A stretch of 36,160 nt of DNA. It comes from JBDKTH01 sp964558295 (GTDB lineage: Bacteria; Planctomycetota; Planctomycetia; Pirellulales; Thermoguttaceae). The notes beneath the pieces were generated by a model. The model did no database searches, was not told the origin of the DNA, and saw only the letters and a list, made by a program, of their open reading frames with translations. Of this stretch, positions 7,457 to 16,323 are shown piece after piece (position 1 is the stretch's first letter; the number at the start of each line of letters is the position of its first letter). The position numbers and the translations under genes were made by a program. The stretch spans positions 1-36,160 of the forward strand of contig CAZLDQ010000029.1 in assembly GCA_964558295.1 (NCBI GenBank), written 5' to 3'.

Positions 7457-9283
7457 CTACTTCCAGCGAAGGACGGCGCCGGTGTCGGCGCTGGTGGCCA
7501 TTGCCGCGTACTTGGCCAGGTAGCCGGTCTTGTAGCGTGGTTCGCGGGGCTTCCAGTTTTTGGCCCGCTGGGCCAGTTCGGCCTCGGTCAGCCGCACGTT
7601 GAGGGTGTGGGCGGGAATGTCGATCTCGACGATATCGCCCGGTTCCAGAAGGCCGATCGGGCCACCACTGGCGGCTTCGGGGCTGATGTGGCCGATACAG
7701 GCCCCGGCGGTGCCGCCGGAGAAGCGGCCGTCGGTGATCAGGGCAACCTTGTCGTCGAGCCCCACGCCCTTGATGGCCGTCGTCGGGGCCAGCATTTCCT
7801 GCATGCCCGGACCGCCGCGTGGTCCTTCGTAGCGGATTACGACCACATCGCCGGCCTTGACTTTGCCGTTGACGATTCCTGTATAGGCGTCGGTCTCGGA
7901 TTCAAAAATCACGGCCGGTCCGCTGTGGCGGAGCATTTCGGGTTTGACGCCAGCGGTCTTGATCACGGCGCCTTGCGGGGCTAGGTTGCCATACAGAATG
8001 CTCAGGCCACCTTCCTGGCTGTAGGCCTTGTCGACCTCGCGCACACAGTCGTACGGATCGAAGCCCAACTGCTCCTTGGTGACTTCGCGGATCGTACCGG
8101 CGCGTTTGGCCACGACCATCCCTTGGTTCGTATGGCATCCGCCGGCGGTGACGGCGGCCAGTTCCAAGGCTTCCTGGGTTACCGTCTTTGCGCGAATGTC
8201 ATAGTCGGCGATGTTTTGGCCGAGCGTCTTGCCGGTGACCGTCGGGCAGTCGAGATTCAACAGGCCGGGGCGTCCGCGTTGGACGGCGCCGAGAATCGTG
8301 TGGATTCCGCCCGCGTTGTGTACATCCTCGATATGGTAGTGGCTACTCGGGGCCACTTTGCAGATGTTGGGCGTTTGGCGGCTGAGCTTGTTGATCCGCT
8401 CGATGTCGTAGGGGACTTCCGCTTCCTGGGCGATGGCCAGCGTATGGAGCACGGTGTTGGTGCTTCCGCCCATCGCCATGTCGAGGATCATTGCGTTGTC
8501 GATCGACTCGGCTGTGACGATCTCGCGTGGCAACAGCCCCTTTTGGTTTTTTTCCAACTGGTGGACCATTTCCACGATCCGCTTGGCTGCCCGCTGAAAC
8601 AACTTGGCTCGCTCGGCACTGGTGGCCAAAAGCGTGCCGTTGGTGGGCAGGGCCAGCCCGAGGGCTTCGCAGAGGCAGTTCATGCTGTTGGCCGTAAACA
8701 TTCCGGAGCAGGAGCCGCAGGTCGGACAGCCGGCCTGTTCCATCGCATGGAGTTGCTCCTCGGTCAGTTGGCCGCGTTGCTTGGCGGCGGCGGCGATGAA
8801 GACGTCGATCAGGTCAACCTTTTTGCCGTCCGGGCCACGACCGGCTTCCATCGGCCCGCCGCTGACGAAGATCGTCGGGATATTGCAGCGCAAGGCACCC
8901 ATGATCATGCCCGGGACGATCTTGTCGCAATTGGGGATACAGATCATCGCATCGAAGCAGTGGGCGTTGACCATTGTCTCGACCGCGTCGGCGATGATCT
9001 CGCGGCTGGGAAGCGAGTATTTCATGCCCGCATGGCCCATGGCGATCCCGTCGTCGACGCCAATTGTGTTGAACACGAAGGGGACACCGCCCGCCTCGCG
9101 CACACACTTCTTAACAAACTCCCCCACCTTGTCGAGGTGGACATGACCCGGGACGATATCGGTGTAACTGTTGCAGATCCCGATAAACGGCTTGTGGAAA
9201 TCGTCGTCTGTCAGGCCAGTAGCTCGCAGGAGGCTTCGATGGGGGGCTCGGGCATCGCCCAACTTGACCATATCGGATCGCAT
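7457..9283 (-). CDS. ilvD: Dihydroxy-acid dehydratase
   Basis: A 608-residue enzyme of branched-chain amino acid synthesis; it dehydrates 2,3-dihydroxy-isovalerate and 2,3-dihydroxy-3-methylvalerate to the 2-keto acids. The iron-sulfur cysteines are visible with family spacing: Cys37 (GICNSYTD), Cys119 (IPNCDK) and Cys192 (CGSCSGMFTANSM). Also present are PGHVHLDK near the N-terminus, GGSTNTVLH and DGRFSGGTAG. The start is supported by AAAGGA before the ATG at 9281-9283. It is full length and stands alone here; leuA, the leucine-branch enzyme fed by its valine-branch product, lies 14 kb away. Confidence 0.97.
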   Translation of the reverse strand: MRSDMVKLGDARAPHRSLLRATGLTDDDFHKPFIGICNSYTDIVPGHVHLDKVGEFVKKCVREAGGVPFVFNTIGVDDGIAMGHAGMKYSLPSREIIADAVETMVNAHCFDAMICIPNCDKIVPGMIMGALRCNIPTIFVSGGPMEAGRGPDGKKVDLIDVFIAAAAKQRGQLTEEQLHAMEQAGCPTCGSCSGMFTANSMNCLCEALGLALPTNGTLLATSAERAKLFQRAAKRIVEMVHQLEKNQKGLLPREIVTAESIDNAMILDMAMGGSTNTVLHTLAIAQEAEVPYDIERINKLSRQTPNICKVAPSSHYHIEDVHNAGGIHTILGAVQRGRPGLLNLDCPTVTGKTLGQNIADYDIRAKTVTQEALELAAVTAGGCHTNQGMVVAKRAGTIREVTKEQLGFDPYDCVREVDKAYSQEGGLSILYGNLAPQGAVIKTAGVKPEMLRHSGPAVIFESETDAYTGIVNGKVKAGDVVVIRYEGPRGGPGMQEMLAPTTAIKGVGLDDKVALITDGRFSGGTAGACIGHISPEAASGGPIGLLEPGDIVEIDIPAHTLNVRLTEAELAQRAKNWKPREPRYKTGYLAKYAAMATSADTGAVLRWK

Positions 9284-9404
9284 GGCGGCTCATCCTTTCG
9301 TTCGAATCAAAACGGATAATCCCTGATTGTAAACCTTAGCACGATTGTCGACCAGAGCCCGAAAGGTGTGGGGCTTGTCCTCTCCGTGTTGACTCTGTAC
9401 ACAG

Positions 9405-9457
9405 TGGGCAGGTGCGCGGATTCGTCATTCATCATTCAGCCTTCATCATTTTTCCAA
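9405..9457. repeat. CATTCATCATTCA-type intergenic repeat
   Basis: The spacer upstream of the HAD gene ends in TTCGTCATTCATCATTCAGC (9421-9440) followed by CTTCATCATTTTT. It has the same low-complexity character as the spacers at 1738-1766 and 21545-21665. It abuts the predicted start codon at 9458, and no Shine-Dalgarno is visible in it. Confidence 0.45.
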
Positions 9458-10063
9458 ATGTTTCTCTATTTCGATCTCGGAAAAGTCCTTCTGGAGTTCA
9501 GTGTTCCACGGATGTGTCAGCAGATTGGTGCCGTTGCAGGAGTCACCGTGGAACGGGTCAAGGAGGTGGTCTTTGATAGTCACCTCCAGGGTCGCTACGA
9601 ACGGGGGGAGATTACGACCGAAGAGTTCTGTGAGGCCTTTTGCCAATTGACCGGCGCGAAGGTCGATTGGGCTGCCCTAACGTTGGCGGCCAGCGACATC
9701 TTCGAGCTGAACACGAGCATGTTGCCGGTGATCGGTCAACTCCAGGCGGCCGGCCATCGGATGGGGATTCTGTCGAACACTTGTGCCGGCCATTGGGCGT
9801 ACTGTTGGGCGCGATTTCGGTTGTTGCAAGAGGCCTTTTCGGTCTATGCCTTGAGCTACGAGTTGAAAGCGGCGAAGCCCGACCTGACGATCTACCTGGA
9901 GGCGGCCCGGCTGGCGGGTGTGACCCCCAGTGAGGTGTTTTACACGGATGACCTTCTTGTCAATGTGGAAGGGGCCCGCGCGGCAGGTTTCGATGCGGTC
10001 CTCTACAGTTCCACTCCGCAACTGATCCGCGATCTGCACGAACGCAAGCTTTGGTGTTGCTAG
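9458..10063 (+). CDS. HAD-family hydrolase (YihX-like phosphatase)
   Basis: A 201-residue haloacid-dehalogenase phosphatase from the ATG at 9458 (MFLYFDLGKVLLEF); an in-frame ATG at 9368 would add 30 residues read through repeat sequence and is unlikely. Motif I is FDLGKV with nucleophile Asp6 and Gly at the +2 position, as in YihX-type sugar-phosphate phosphatases (DLGNV). Motif II is ILSNTC (Ser106, Asn107), motif III Lys140-Pro141, and motif IV YTDD (Asp164/Asp165). The substrate cannot be read from sequence. The gene is tail-to-tail with xylA, the two stop codons sharing CTAG at 10060-10063. It is divergent from ilvD. Confidence 0.8.
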   Translation: MFLYFDLGKVLLEFSVPRMCQQIGAVAGVTVERVKEVVFDSHLQGRYERGEITTEEFCEAFCQLTGAKVDWAALTLAASDIFELNTSMLPVIGQLQAAGHRMGILSNTCAGHWAYCWARFRLLQEAFSVYALSYELKAAKPDLTIYLEAARLAGVTPSEVFYTDDLLVNVEGARAAGFDAVLYSSTPQLIRDLHERKLWCC

Positions 10064-11382
10064 AAGATGTAGCGGTTTACGACGTTTTCGAACAGTTCCT
10101 GATGACCGCTTTTGTTGCCGGAGATTTCGCCTTTGCGGAGCATGTATTTTTCTAGCGAGGCGAGGTCATGCTTGCCTTCTTCGATCTCTGCGCCGAGCCC
10201 TTTGTCCCAGGAGCTGTAGCGGTCCTGGAGCATCTGGGCCAGTTGGCCGTCCTTGCGGATTTCGGCGGCGATCTTGAGGCCCTTGGCAAAGGTGTCCATG
10301 CCGCCGATGTGGGCGTAGAAGAGGTCGATCGGCTCGAAGCTTTCGCGGCGCACTTTGGCGTCGAAGTTTACGCCGCCCGGGGCGATGCCACCGTACTTGA
10401 GGAAGCAGAGCATGATCTTGGTGGTCATATAGACATCGGTGGGGAACTGGTCGGTGTCCCAGCCGAGGAGCATGTCGCCGGTGTTGGCATCGACCGAGCC
10501 CAAGAAGCCCTGGCAGCCGGCGTAGTCCAATTCGTGTTCAACATTGTGCCCGGCCAGCGTGGCGTGGTTGGTCTCGATGTTCAGTTTGAAGTACGGGGCC
10601 AAGTCGTAGGCGCGGAGGAAGTTGATGCAAGCGGCCGCATCGAAATCGTATTGGTGCTTCGTCGGTTCCTTGGGTTTCGGCTCGATAAGGAACTGTCCTT
10701 TGAAGCCGATTTTATTGGCGTAGTCGACGGCCAGGTGCAAGAACGTGGCCAGATGGTCCAGCTCGCGTTTCATATCGGTGTTCCACCAGGTCTGATAGCC
10801 TTCGCGGCCGCCCCAGAACACATAGCCGGAGCCGCCAAGTTCCAAGGTCACTTCGAGGGCTTTTTTCACCTGCGCGGCGGCGTAGGCAAAGGCTTCGGAG
10901 TTGGGGCTGGTGGCAGCTCCGTGCATGTAGCGGGGATTGCTGAACAAGTTGGCGGTTCCCCAGAGCAACTTGATTCCGGTCCGCTGCATCTCCTTTTTGG
11001 CCGCCTTGACCACCTTGTCGAGATTCCGGTTGCTTTCGGCCAGCTTCTTGCCTTCAGGAGCGATGTCGCGATCGTGGAAACAGAAGAACGGGGCGCCGAG
11101 CTTCTCCATGAACTCGAAGCCGACGCGCACGCGATTGATCGCATTCTCGACCGTGTCCTGCCCGGCCTCCCAGGGACGCAACATGGTGCCGGGGCCGAAG
11201 GGATCGGCGCCCGTGCCTCGCAACGTGTGCCAGTAAGCCACGCTGAAACGGAGGTGGTCCTTCATCGTCTTCCCTTCAACCTTCTCGTTCTCATCGTAGT
11301 AACGGAAGGCCAGCGGGTTCTTCGAATCGGGGCCCTCGAACTGGATCTTCTTGACGTTCGGAAATGCAGCGCTGGTGGCCAT
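10060..11382 (-). CDS. xylA: Xylose isomerase
   Basis: A 440-residue class II xylose isomerase that interconverts D-xylose and D-xylulose. Catalytic and metal residues are visible: His103 and Asp106 in FCFHDRDIAPEG, and Glu234 and Lys236 in FLIEPKPKEPTKHQYDFD. Also present are WGGREGYQT (191-199) and NIETNHATLAGH. The length and the N-terminal extension fit class II. GGAGAC precedes the ATG at 11380-11382. No xylulokinase or transporter is adjacent, so the gene appears to stand alone. Confidence 0.97.
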   Translation of the reverse strand: MATSAAFPNVKKIQFEGPDSKNPLAFRYYDENEKVEGKTMKDHLRFSVAYWHTLRGTGADPFGPGTMLRPWEAGQDTVENAINRVRVGFEFMEKLGAPFFCFHDRDIAPEGKKLAESNRNLDKVVKAAKKEMQRTGIKLLWGTANLFSNPRYMHGAATSPNSEAFAYAAAQVKKALEVTLELGGSGYVFWGGREGYQTWWNTDMKRELDHLATFLHLAVDYANKIGFKGQFLIEPKPKEPTKHQYDFDAAACINFLRAYDLAPYFKLNIETNHATLAGHNVEHELDYAGCQGFLGSVDANTGDMLLGWDTDQFPTDVYMTTKIMLCFLKYGGIAPGGVNFDAKVRRESFEPIDLFYAHIGGMDTFAKGLKIAAEIRKDGQLAQMLQDRYSSWDKGLGAEIEEGKHDLASLEKYMLRKGEISGNKSGHQELFENVVNRYIF

Positions 11383-11549
11383 GCAGTGTCTCCATGTGGA
11401 AAAAGGAGGCGAAGAACGTGTGTGTCAACAGTGGATGAATCGTGCAAGCGACTATCCTGCCAAATCGTTGCACGGAGAGCAAGGGACTGAAGGTTTCTGA
11501 TTCGGGATTTGGGGAGGAGTCTCGGTGCTTCTGAGAGTTGAAATCCTTC

Positions 11550-12353
11550 TCAGGTGTTCCGCAGCACGAGCCAATCCCCCAGGTTGGGCCAGAGCTGGGA
11601 AATCGCGAAGAGCAACCGGGCCTTGCCGGGTATTACCAACTCAGGCTGGCGCCGCTCGCAGGCCTTTAGGATTGCCTGGGCGAGTTTCTCCGGTGGGATC
11701 GCGCGGACCTTGACCCCGGCACCGGGACGCCGGGCTCGTTCCGGGACATCTTCGATCCCCTCCAGCGGATAGAGGCGGTCGCCGCTGCGGGCAATAGGCC
11801 CGGGGCAGACCAACAGCACGTGTAATCCCTCCGGACCGAGTTCGAGGCGCAACTGCTGGGAGTAGGCCGCCACGGCATGTTTGGTAGCCGGATAGGCGCC
11901 GACCCAACGCGAGGCCGACTTGGCCGCCAGTGAACCGATGTTGACGACATGTCCCCGCTGTTTGAGCAGGTGAGGCATTGCCGCCAGGGTGCAGCGAACC
12001 AGAGCGATCAGATTCAGTTCCATCAGGTCACGGAACTGTTCCGGGGTTGTGTGGAGTATCGTGCCCCGCATCGACCGGCCGGCATTATTCACCAGCACGT
12101 CGAGCCGACCAAACCGTCCTACGGCCTGCTCGATCATCGCATCAACTTCGTCCTGCTGGGTGATGTTGGCCGCGATCCCCAGCACGTCGGTGCCGGCTTC
12201 GGCCAATTCGTCGGCCGTCTGCCGAACGGCCTCGGCTTCCAGCCCGACGACGATCAGTTTGGCCCCTGCCGCTGCATAGGCATTGGCGATGATCCGCCCC
12301 AACCCACTTGAACCACCTGTGACGAGGACAACTTTTTCTTTCCAGAATGACAT
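11550..12353 (-). CDS. Short-chain dehydrogenase/reductase
   Basis: A 267-residue SDR enzyme from the ATG at 12351-12353 (MSFWKEKVVLVTGGSSGLG). An upstream in-frame start at 12482 would add 43 residues without family features. The NAD(P) motif TGGSSGLG is at 12-19, NNAG at 89-92, and the catalytic set Ser141 (NIGSLAAKS), Tyr154 and Lys158 (YPATK) is complete. The C-terminal 30 residues (PGKARLLFAISQLWPNLGDWL) are hydrophobic, as in SDRs of the DHRS7B/short-chain lipid type. The substrate is unknown. It lies downstream of ispH on the same strand, across a 260-bp gap containing a hairpin. Confidence 0.85.
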   Translation of the reverse strand: MSFWKEKVVLVTGGSSGLGRIIANAYAAAGAKLIVVGLEAEAVRQTADELAEAGTDVLGIAANITQQDEVDAMIEQAVGRFGRLDVLVNNAGRSMRGTILHTTPEQFRDLMELNLIALVRCTLAAMPHLLKQRGHVVNIGSLAAKSASRWVGAYPATKHAVAAYSQQLRLELGPEGLHVLLVCPGPIARSGDRLYPLEGIEDVPERARRPGAGVKVRAIPPEKLAQAILKACERRQPELVIPGKARLLFAISQLWPNLGDWLVLRNT

Positions 12354-12551
12354 GGCAAATGCGATATTCGGAAGGCGGCCGCCGGAACGGACTTCCGGGG
12401 GGGACTTTTGACAAAAGAACCCAGGGCGTCTCTCCCAACGAAAGAAACGACCTTGGGGAGCCACATTGAGACACCCCATCATAACCCAATCCCGCCACCG
12501 CTGCCAGGCAGCGATGGGACGGCGAGGATCAGGATTGATGATTTATGACTC

Positions 12552-12596
12552 ATGATTTGGGTTTTGGGAATCGGAGCCCCACAAATCCCAAATCAT
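12552..12596. repeat. Intergenic inverted repeat between SDR and ispH genes
   Basis: Perfect 10-bp arms ATGATTTGGG (12552-12561) and CCCAAATCAT (12587-12596) flank a 25-base loop. The surrounding spacer (12530-12613) is built of related ATTTAT/AAATC words. It could fold as a hairpin downstream of ispH and act as a terminator without a U-tract (inference). Confidence 0.55.
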
Positions 12597-12613
12597 TCAT
12601 CCCAAGTCCCCAA

Positions 12614-13537
12614 TCACTTCCTCAGTTCTCCGGGCAACACGAAGTGAACTTCTTCCTTCCGCAGCTCGCGTAGTTCGAGCGTGGCTTGAAAGCGTTCTTC
12701 CAAGAATCGGATGCATTCTTGCACCAGCGATTCCGGGGCACTGGCGCCGGCGGTGATGAGCACGGTTTCGTTGCCCTGGAACCAAGCTGGAACGATGTCG
12801 GAAGGGCCATCGATCAGATGGGCAGGAATGCCGGTTGAGCGGGCCAATTCGGCTAACCGCTGGCTGTTCGAGCTATTCTGGCTTCCGATGACTAGGGCCA
12901 CGTCCGCCTCGCGAGACAACGCGCGTACCGCTTCTTGACGGTTCTGCGTGGCGTAGCAGATGTCGTCCTTTGGCGGGCCGACGATCCCAGGAAACCGTTC
13001 TTGGAGCCTTGCAATGATTCGAGCGGCGTCGTCGATTGACAGGGTAGTCTGGGTTAAATAGGCAAGGTGATCGGGATTGGTTATCTCCAGGCGGTCGACG
13101 TCGGCCACATTTCCCACCAGGACGATAGCCTCCGGTGCCTCGCCCATTGTGCCGATTACCTCGTCGTGCCCCTTGTGCCCAATCAGCACGATCGTATACC
13201 CCTCCTTGGCATACCGGCTCGCTTCCCGATGGACTTTGGTAACCAGGGGGCAGGTGGCGGCGATCGTGTGGAGCTGGCGCGTTTGGGCCTGCTGCCGAAT
13301 CTCTGGCGACACACCATGGGCCGAATAGAGCACATTGGCCCCCTCGGGGATCTCATTCAAATGGTTGACAAACACGGCTCCCCGCTGACGGAAGTGGTGG
13401 ACCACCCACTTGTTGTGAACGATCTCGTGATAGACGTAGACCGGTGGGCCAAATCGCTCAAGGGCCGTTTCCAGGCTCTCAATTGCCATGTTCACCCCGG
13501 CACAAAATCCTCGTGGGCTGGCCAATAGGATATGCAT
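12614..13537 (-). CDS. ispH: 4-hydroxy-3-methylbut-2-enyl diphosphate reductase
   Basis: A 307-residue last enzyme of the MEP pathway; it reduces HMBPP to IPP and DMAPP with a [4Fe-4S] cluster. The three cluster cysteines are present: Cys12 (GFCAGV), Cys96 (ATCPLV) and Cys194 (ICYATQN). Substrate residues also match: His41 (YHEIVHN), His74 (SAHGVSP), His124 and Glu126 (HKGHDEV). A GAGGGA sequence precedes the ATG at 13535-13537. It is divergent from hpnC across 126 bp. It makes the C5 units that, after condensation, feed squalene synthesis, so the two transcripts belong to one pathway. Confidence 0.96.
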   Translation of the reverse strand: MHILLASPRGFCAGVNMAIESLETALERFGPPVYVYHEIVHNKWVVHHFRQRGAVFVNHLNEIPEGANVLYSAHGVSPEIRQQAQTRQLHTIAATCPLVTKVHREASRYAKEGYTIVLIGHKGHDEVIGTMGEAPEAIVLVGNVADVDRLEITNPDHLAYLTQTTLSIDDAARIIARLQERFPGIVGPPKDDICYATQNRQEAVRALSREADVALVIGSQNSSNSQRLAELARSTGIPAHLIDGPSDIVPAWFQGNETVLITAGASAPESLVQECIRFLEERFQATLELRELRKEEVHFVLPGELRK

Positions 13538-13663
13538 GGTTCCCTCAAGGGCAGAAAAAGGGCATAATGGGTTTACGTGGATGGTGGATGGCTGCCGTTG
13601 GCCATCCGTGGGGGCTTATTTGCTACTAACGGTGTTTTTTCTAAGAATCCCGGCAGTCGTCTG

Positions 13664-14599
13664 ATGTCCGATTCGTTCGCGACAGACCTGCAATTGTACG
13701 GTCCCGGCGCTGAGGTGCCAAAGAAACTGTCGGCGAGGCAGTGCCGGCGGTACTGTCGGCGGTTAGCGAGGCGGCACTACGAGAATTTTACGGTCGTCAG
13801 TTGGCTGTTGCCGCGACATTTACGTCAGCATTTTTGCCATATCTATGCCTATTGCCGTTGGGCCGACGACTTGGCCGACGAGACGGCCGGTCCCAAGCAG
13901 GCGTTGGCGTTGTTGCAGTGGTGGGAGAGTCTCCTGCAACTGTGCTATCGTGGCGAGGCCCAGCATCCGGTGTTTGTCGCTCTGGGGGAGACGATCCGTG
14001 AGTTCAACATTCCGATCGACCCGCTGGCCGATCTATTGGTGGCCTTCCGGCAAGATCAACAGGTGGTGCGGTATGAGACCCAGGAGCAGTTGATCGGTTA
14101 CTGCCGCTATTCGGCCAATCCCGTGGGCCGGTTGGTCTTGTTTCTGGGGCGATGCCATGACGTGCGGCGGGGGCTCTTGGCCGATTCAATTTGTACGGGG
14201 CTGCAACTGGCCAATTTCTGCCAGGACGTTGCCCGGGACTATGCCCGCGGGCGGATTTATATCCCGCAGACGCAACTGCATCGCTTCGGCTGCGACGAAT
14301 CCGTCTTTGCCCGTCGCGAGGCGAATGGGCCCTTTCGTCGGCTGCTGGAGGCCGAGGTGGCCGAGGCTGAAGGCTGGTTGCGCCGTGGGCAGCCGTTGGT
14401 GGAGTTGGTACCTGAGGAGTTGCGGTTCGACGTGGCGCTGTTTGTCGAAGGAGGCTTGGCGATCCTGGAGGCGATTCGCCGGCAGCAGTTTGACGTCTGG
14501 TCGCGCCGGCCCGTGATTGGCAAGCTTGCAAAGCTCCGATTGGCGGCGCGTGTCTGGTGGCAGCTTCGCCGAGGACGATATCCCGGAAACCCGTCATGA
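13664..14599 (+). CDS. hpnC: Hydroxysqualene synthase HpnC
   Basis: A 311-residue trans-isoprenyl diphosphate synthase-like protein from the ATG at 13664. The first Asp-rich motif is WADDLADE (Asp68, Asp69, Asp72) and the second is CQDVARDYARGRIYIP (Asp188, Asp192). In the HpnCDE route HpnD makes presqualene diphosphate, HpnC converts it to hydroxysqualene, and HpnE reduces that to squalene. The assignment to HpnC rather than HpnD rests on gene order and on the VVSWLLPRHLRQHFCHIYAY block. It overlaps hpnD by ATGA. The 126-bp upstream region has a hairpin (GGATGGC 13586-13592 / GCCATCC 13601-13607). Confidence 0.9.
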   Translation: MSDSFATDLQLYGPGAEVPKKLSARQCRRYCRRLARRHYENFTVVSWLLPRHLRQHFCHIYAYCRWADDLADETAGPKQALALLQWWESLLQLCYRGEAQHPVFVALGETIREFNIPIDPLADLLVAFRQDQQVVRYETQEQLIGYCRYSANPVGRLVLFLGRCHDVRRGLLADSICTGLQLANFCQDVARDYARGRIYIPQTQLHRFGCDESVFARREANGPFRRLLEAEVAEAEGWLRRGQPLVELVPEELRFDVALFVEGGLAILEAIRRQQFDVWSRRPVIGKLAKLRLAARVWWQLRRGRYPGNPS

Positions 14600-15492
14600 G
14601 TCGATCCCGCCCAGTGCTTGCGGCGAGCTATGCCTTTTGTCATCAGGTGGTGCGTCAGGCTCGGTCGAGCTTTTCGCCGTGCTTTTTGTTGCTTCCGCGG
14701 CCGAAACGCCGGGCCATGGAGGCCCTGTATGCCTTCATGCGGCAGACGGATGACTTGGCCGACAATCCTCGCCCGACGGTCGAGCGTCGGGCGGCCCTTG
14801 CCGGTTGGCGTACGGCGCTCGACGCTGCCCTGTCCGGTTCGGCCGATGCTGTCGAGTTGCCTGGTTCACTTCTGCTGCCAGCGGTGGCCGACACGGTCCA
14901 TGCCTTCCAGATTCCTAAGGAATACCTGCACGCGGTGATCGACGGCGTGGAGATGGATCTGGAACGCCCGTATTACGAGACGTTTTCCGAACTGGCCGAA
15001 TACTGCCGCCGCGTGGCTTCGGCCGTGGGCTTGGCCTGTATTTACGTCTGGGGTTTTCGTGGCGACGAGGCGTTTCATTTAGCCCAGCAATGCGGCGTGG
15101 CGTTCCAGTTGACGAATATCCTCCGCGATCTGAAGGAGGACGCTCAACAAGGTCGTGTCTATCTGCCGCGGGAAGACCTCCGCGCGTGCGGCTATCCGGC
15201 GGAGGATTTGGCGCGGGGGATTGTTGACAAGCGGTTCGAGCGGCTCATGGCCTTGGAACTGGAACGTGCCGAGCGGCTCTATCGGGAAGGGGCCGAGTTG
15301 GCACACTATCTGGAACCGGATGGGCGGCGGATTTTCGGAATGATGACGACGGTCTATTACCGTCTGCTGGGTGAGGTTCGCCGTCGCCAACACGAAGTCC
15401 TGGTGCGACGGATCCGTTTGAGTGCCTGGCAGAAACTCCGCGTTGCCTGTCGTTGGACGTTGTTTCCGCCGCGGAGTCTGGTGTTGGGGTGA
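14596..15492 (+). CDS. hpnD: Presqualene diphosphate synthase HpnD
   Basis: A 298-residue squalene/phytoene synthase-family protein. The start at 14596 forms an ATGA overlap with the hpnC stop, so translation is probably coupled. The Asp-rich motifs are RQTDDLADN (Asp52, Asp53, Asp56) and NILRDLKEDAQQGRVYLP (Asp178, Asp182). YAFMRQTDDLADNPRPTVERR and CIYVWGF are typical of HpnD. It condenses two farnesyl diphosphates to presqualene diphosphate. The C-terminus ends WTLFPPRSLVLG. A 101-bp gap separates it from the toxin-antitoxin pair. Confidence 0.92.
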   Translation: MSRSRPVLAASYAFCHQVVRQARSSFSPCFLLLPRPKRRAMEALYAFMRQTDDLADNPRPTVERRAALAGWRTALDAALSGSADAVELPGSLLLPAVADTVHAFQIPKEYLHAVIDGVEMDLERPYYETFSELAEYCRRVASAVGLACIYVWGFRGDEAFHLAQQCGVAFQLTNILRDLKEDAQQGRVYLPREDLRACGYPAEDLARGIVDKRFERLMALELERAERLYREGAELAHYLEPDGRRIFGMMTTVYYRLLGEVRRRQHEVLVRRIRLSAWQKLRVACRWTLFPPRSLVLG

Positions 15493-15593
15493 GCGCGCTG
15501 GAATTCTTGGCAGCTAGAGCTAATAATGACAAGGCATGACTACTCCCGGCCCGAGGGAATGATCATGCGTGTGATGAGCGAAAGGAAGGGTTG

Positions 15594-15845
15594 ATGCAAA
15601 CGATTACCCTGGAACTTCCGGAAGAAGTTTTTTCCGCTTTGCGTCGTTCACCGGAGGAGTTCGTTCGCGAAATGCGTCTGGCTGCATCGACCCACTGGTA
15701 TGAGCGGGGTGGGATTTCTCAAGAAAAGGCCGCTCAAATCGCCGGCATGGATCGAACCGATTTTCTCGCCGCCTTGGCCCAGAATCAAGTGAACGTGTTT
15801 CATGTGGACCTGCAGGAACTGAAACAGGAGTTGGAGCGTGAATGA
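15594..15845 (+). CDS. UPF0175-family antitoxin-like DNA-binding protein
   Basis: An 83-residue protein from the ATG at 15594, preceded by AGGAAGGG at normal spacing. MQTITLELPEEVFSALRRS gives a beta-strand plus helix, and ISQEKAAQIAGMDRTDFLAALA (about 40-61) forms a helix-turn-helix. Both are typical of UPF0175 proteins, which are usually paired with DUF3368 toxins. It probably binds DNA and neutralises the next gene product. The toxin start overlaps its last eight bases. A promoter within the 101-bp gap after hpnD is possible but not clear. Confidence 0.8.
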   Translation: MQTITLELPEEVFSALRRSPEEFVREMRLAASTHWYERGGISQEKAAQIAGMDRTDFLAALAQNQVNVFHVDLQELKQELERE

Positions 15846-16323
15846 GCCACCTGCGGTCAACACATCTTCTTTGATTTTCTTGGCAAGGGGAGGTTGTCTT
15901 GACTTACTCCTGGTAGCCGGGCCACGACTGATCTTCCCCCAGAGTGTGGCGACCGAGATTCATCGACGTGGCTTGGAAGATGTGACCTCCCTGGCGATCC
16001 GACGAGTCCCATGGTTGGCCGTCGTTCCTGATCCAAAAGTCCCTGCCTTGATCCAGTCGGGGGATTTGGGGCCAGGTGAGGCTGCCATGCTTGCCTGGGC
16101 CCATGCTCATCCGGGGACCGAAGTGAGCATCGACGACCATGCCGGCCGCCGATGCGCTACCGCGATCGATATTCCTGTTCGTGGCACGCTGGGATTGGTC
16201 CTGAAAGCCAAGCAACGCGGTATTATTGACAATGCGCGTATCATCCTGGAGCAGATGGTCCAGGCGGGAATGTACCTCTCTCCGCGAGTTTTTAACCAGG
16301 CTCTCGTGCTCGTGGGCGAATGA
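15838..16323 (+). CDS. DUF3368-family PIN-like toxin
   Basis: A 161-residue protein starting at the GTG at 15838, eight bases inside the antitoxin gene. It has the DUF3368 pattern: AVNTSSLIFLARGGCLDLL (Asn8 where PIN nucleases carry Asp), VATEIHRRG (Glu40), LGPGEAAMLAWA (Glu81), VSIDDHAGRRCA (Asp99/Asp100) and IPVRGTLGLVLKAKQRGII. PIN-like toxins cut RNA with a metal-binding acidic cluster. Asn for Asp at the first position is, to my memory, common in this subfamily, so activity is undecided. Its TGA overlaps the ATG of hpnE (ATGA at 16320-16323). Confidence 0.8.
   Translation: MNEPPAVNTSSLIFLARGGCLDLLLVAGPRLIFPQSVATEIHRRGLEDVTSLAIRRVPWLAVVPDPKVPALIQSGDLGPGEAAMLAWAHAHPGTEVSIDDHAGRRCATAIDIPVRGTLGLVLKAKQRGIIDNARIILEQMVQAGMYLSPRVFNQALVLVGE

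Noticed and set aside
8123..9319. Long plus-strand frame opposite ilvD
   Set aside because: It is antisense to a complete ilvD with all cluster cysteines.
10168..11490. Long plus-strand frame opposite xylA
   Set aside because: It is antisense to a full-length, unambiguous xylose isomerase and has the Val/Gly/Glu bias of a shadow frame.
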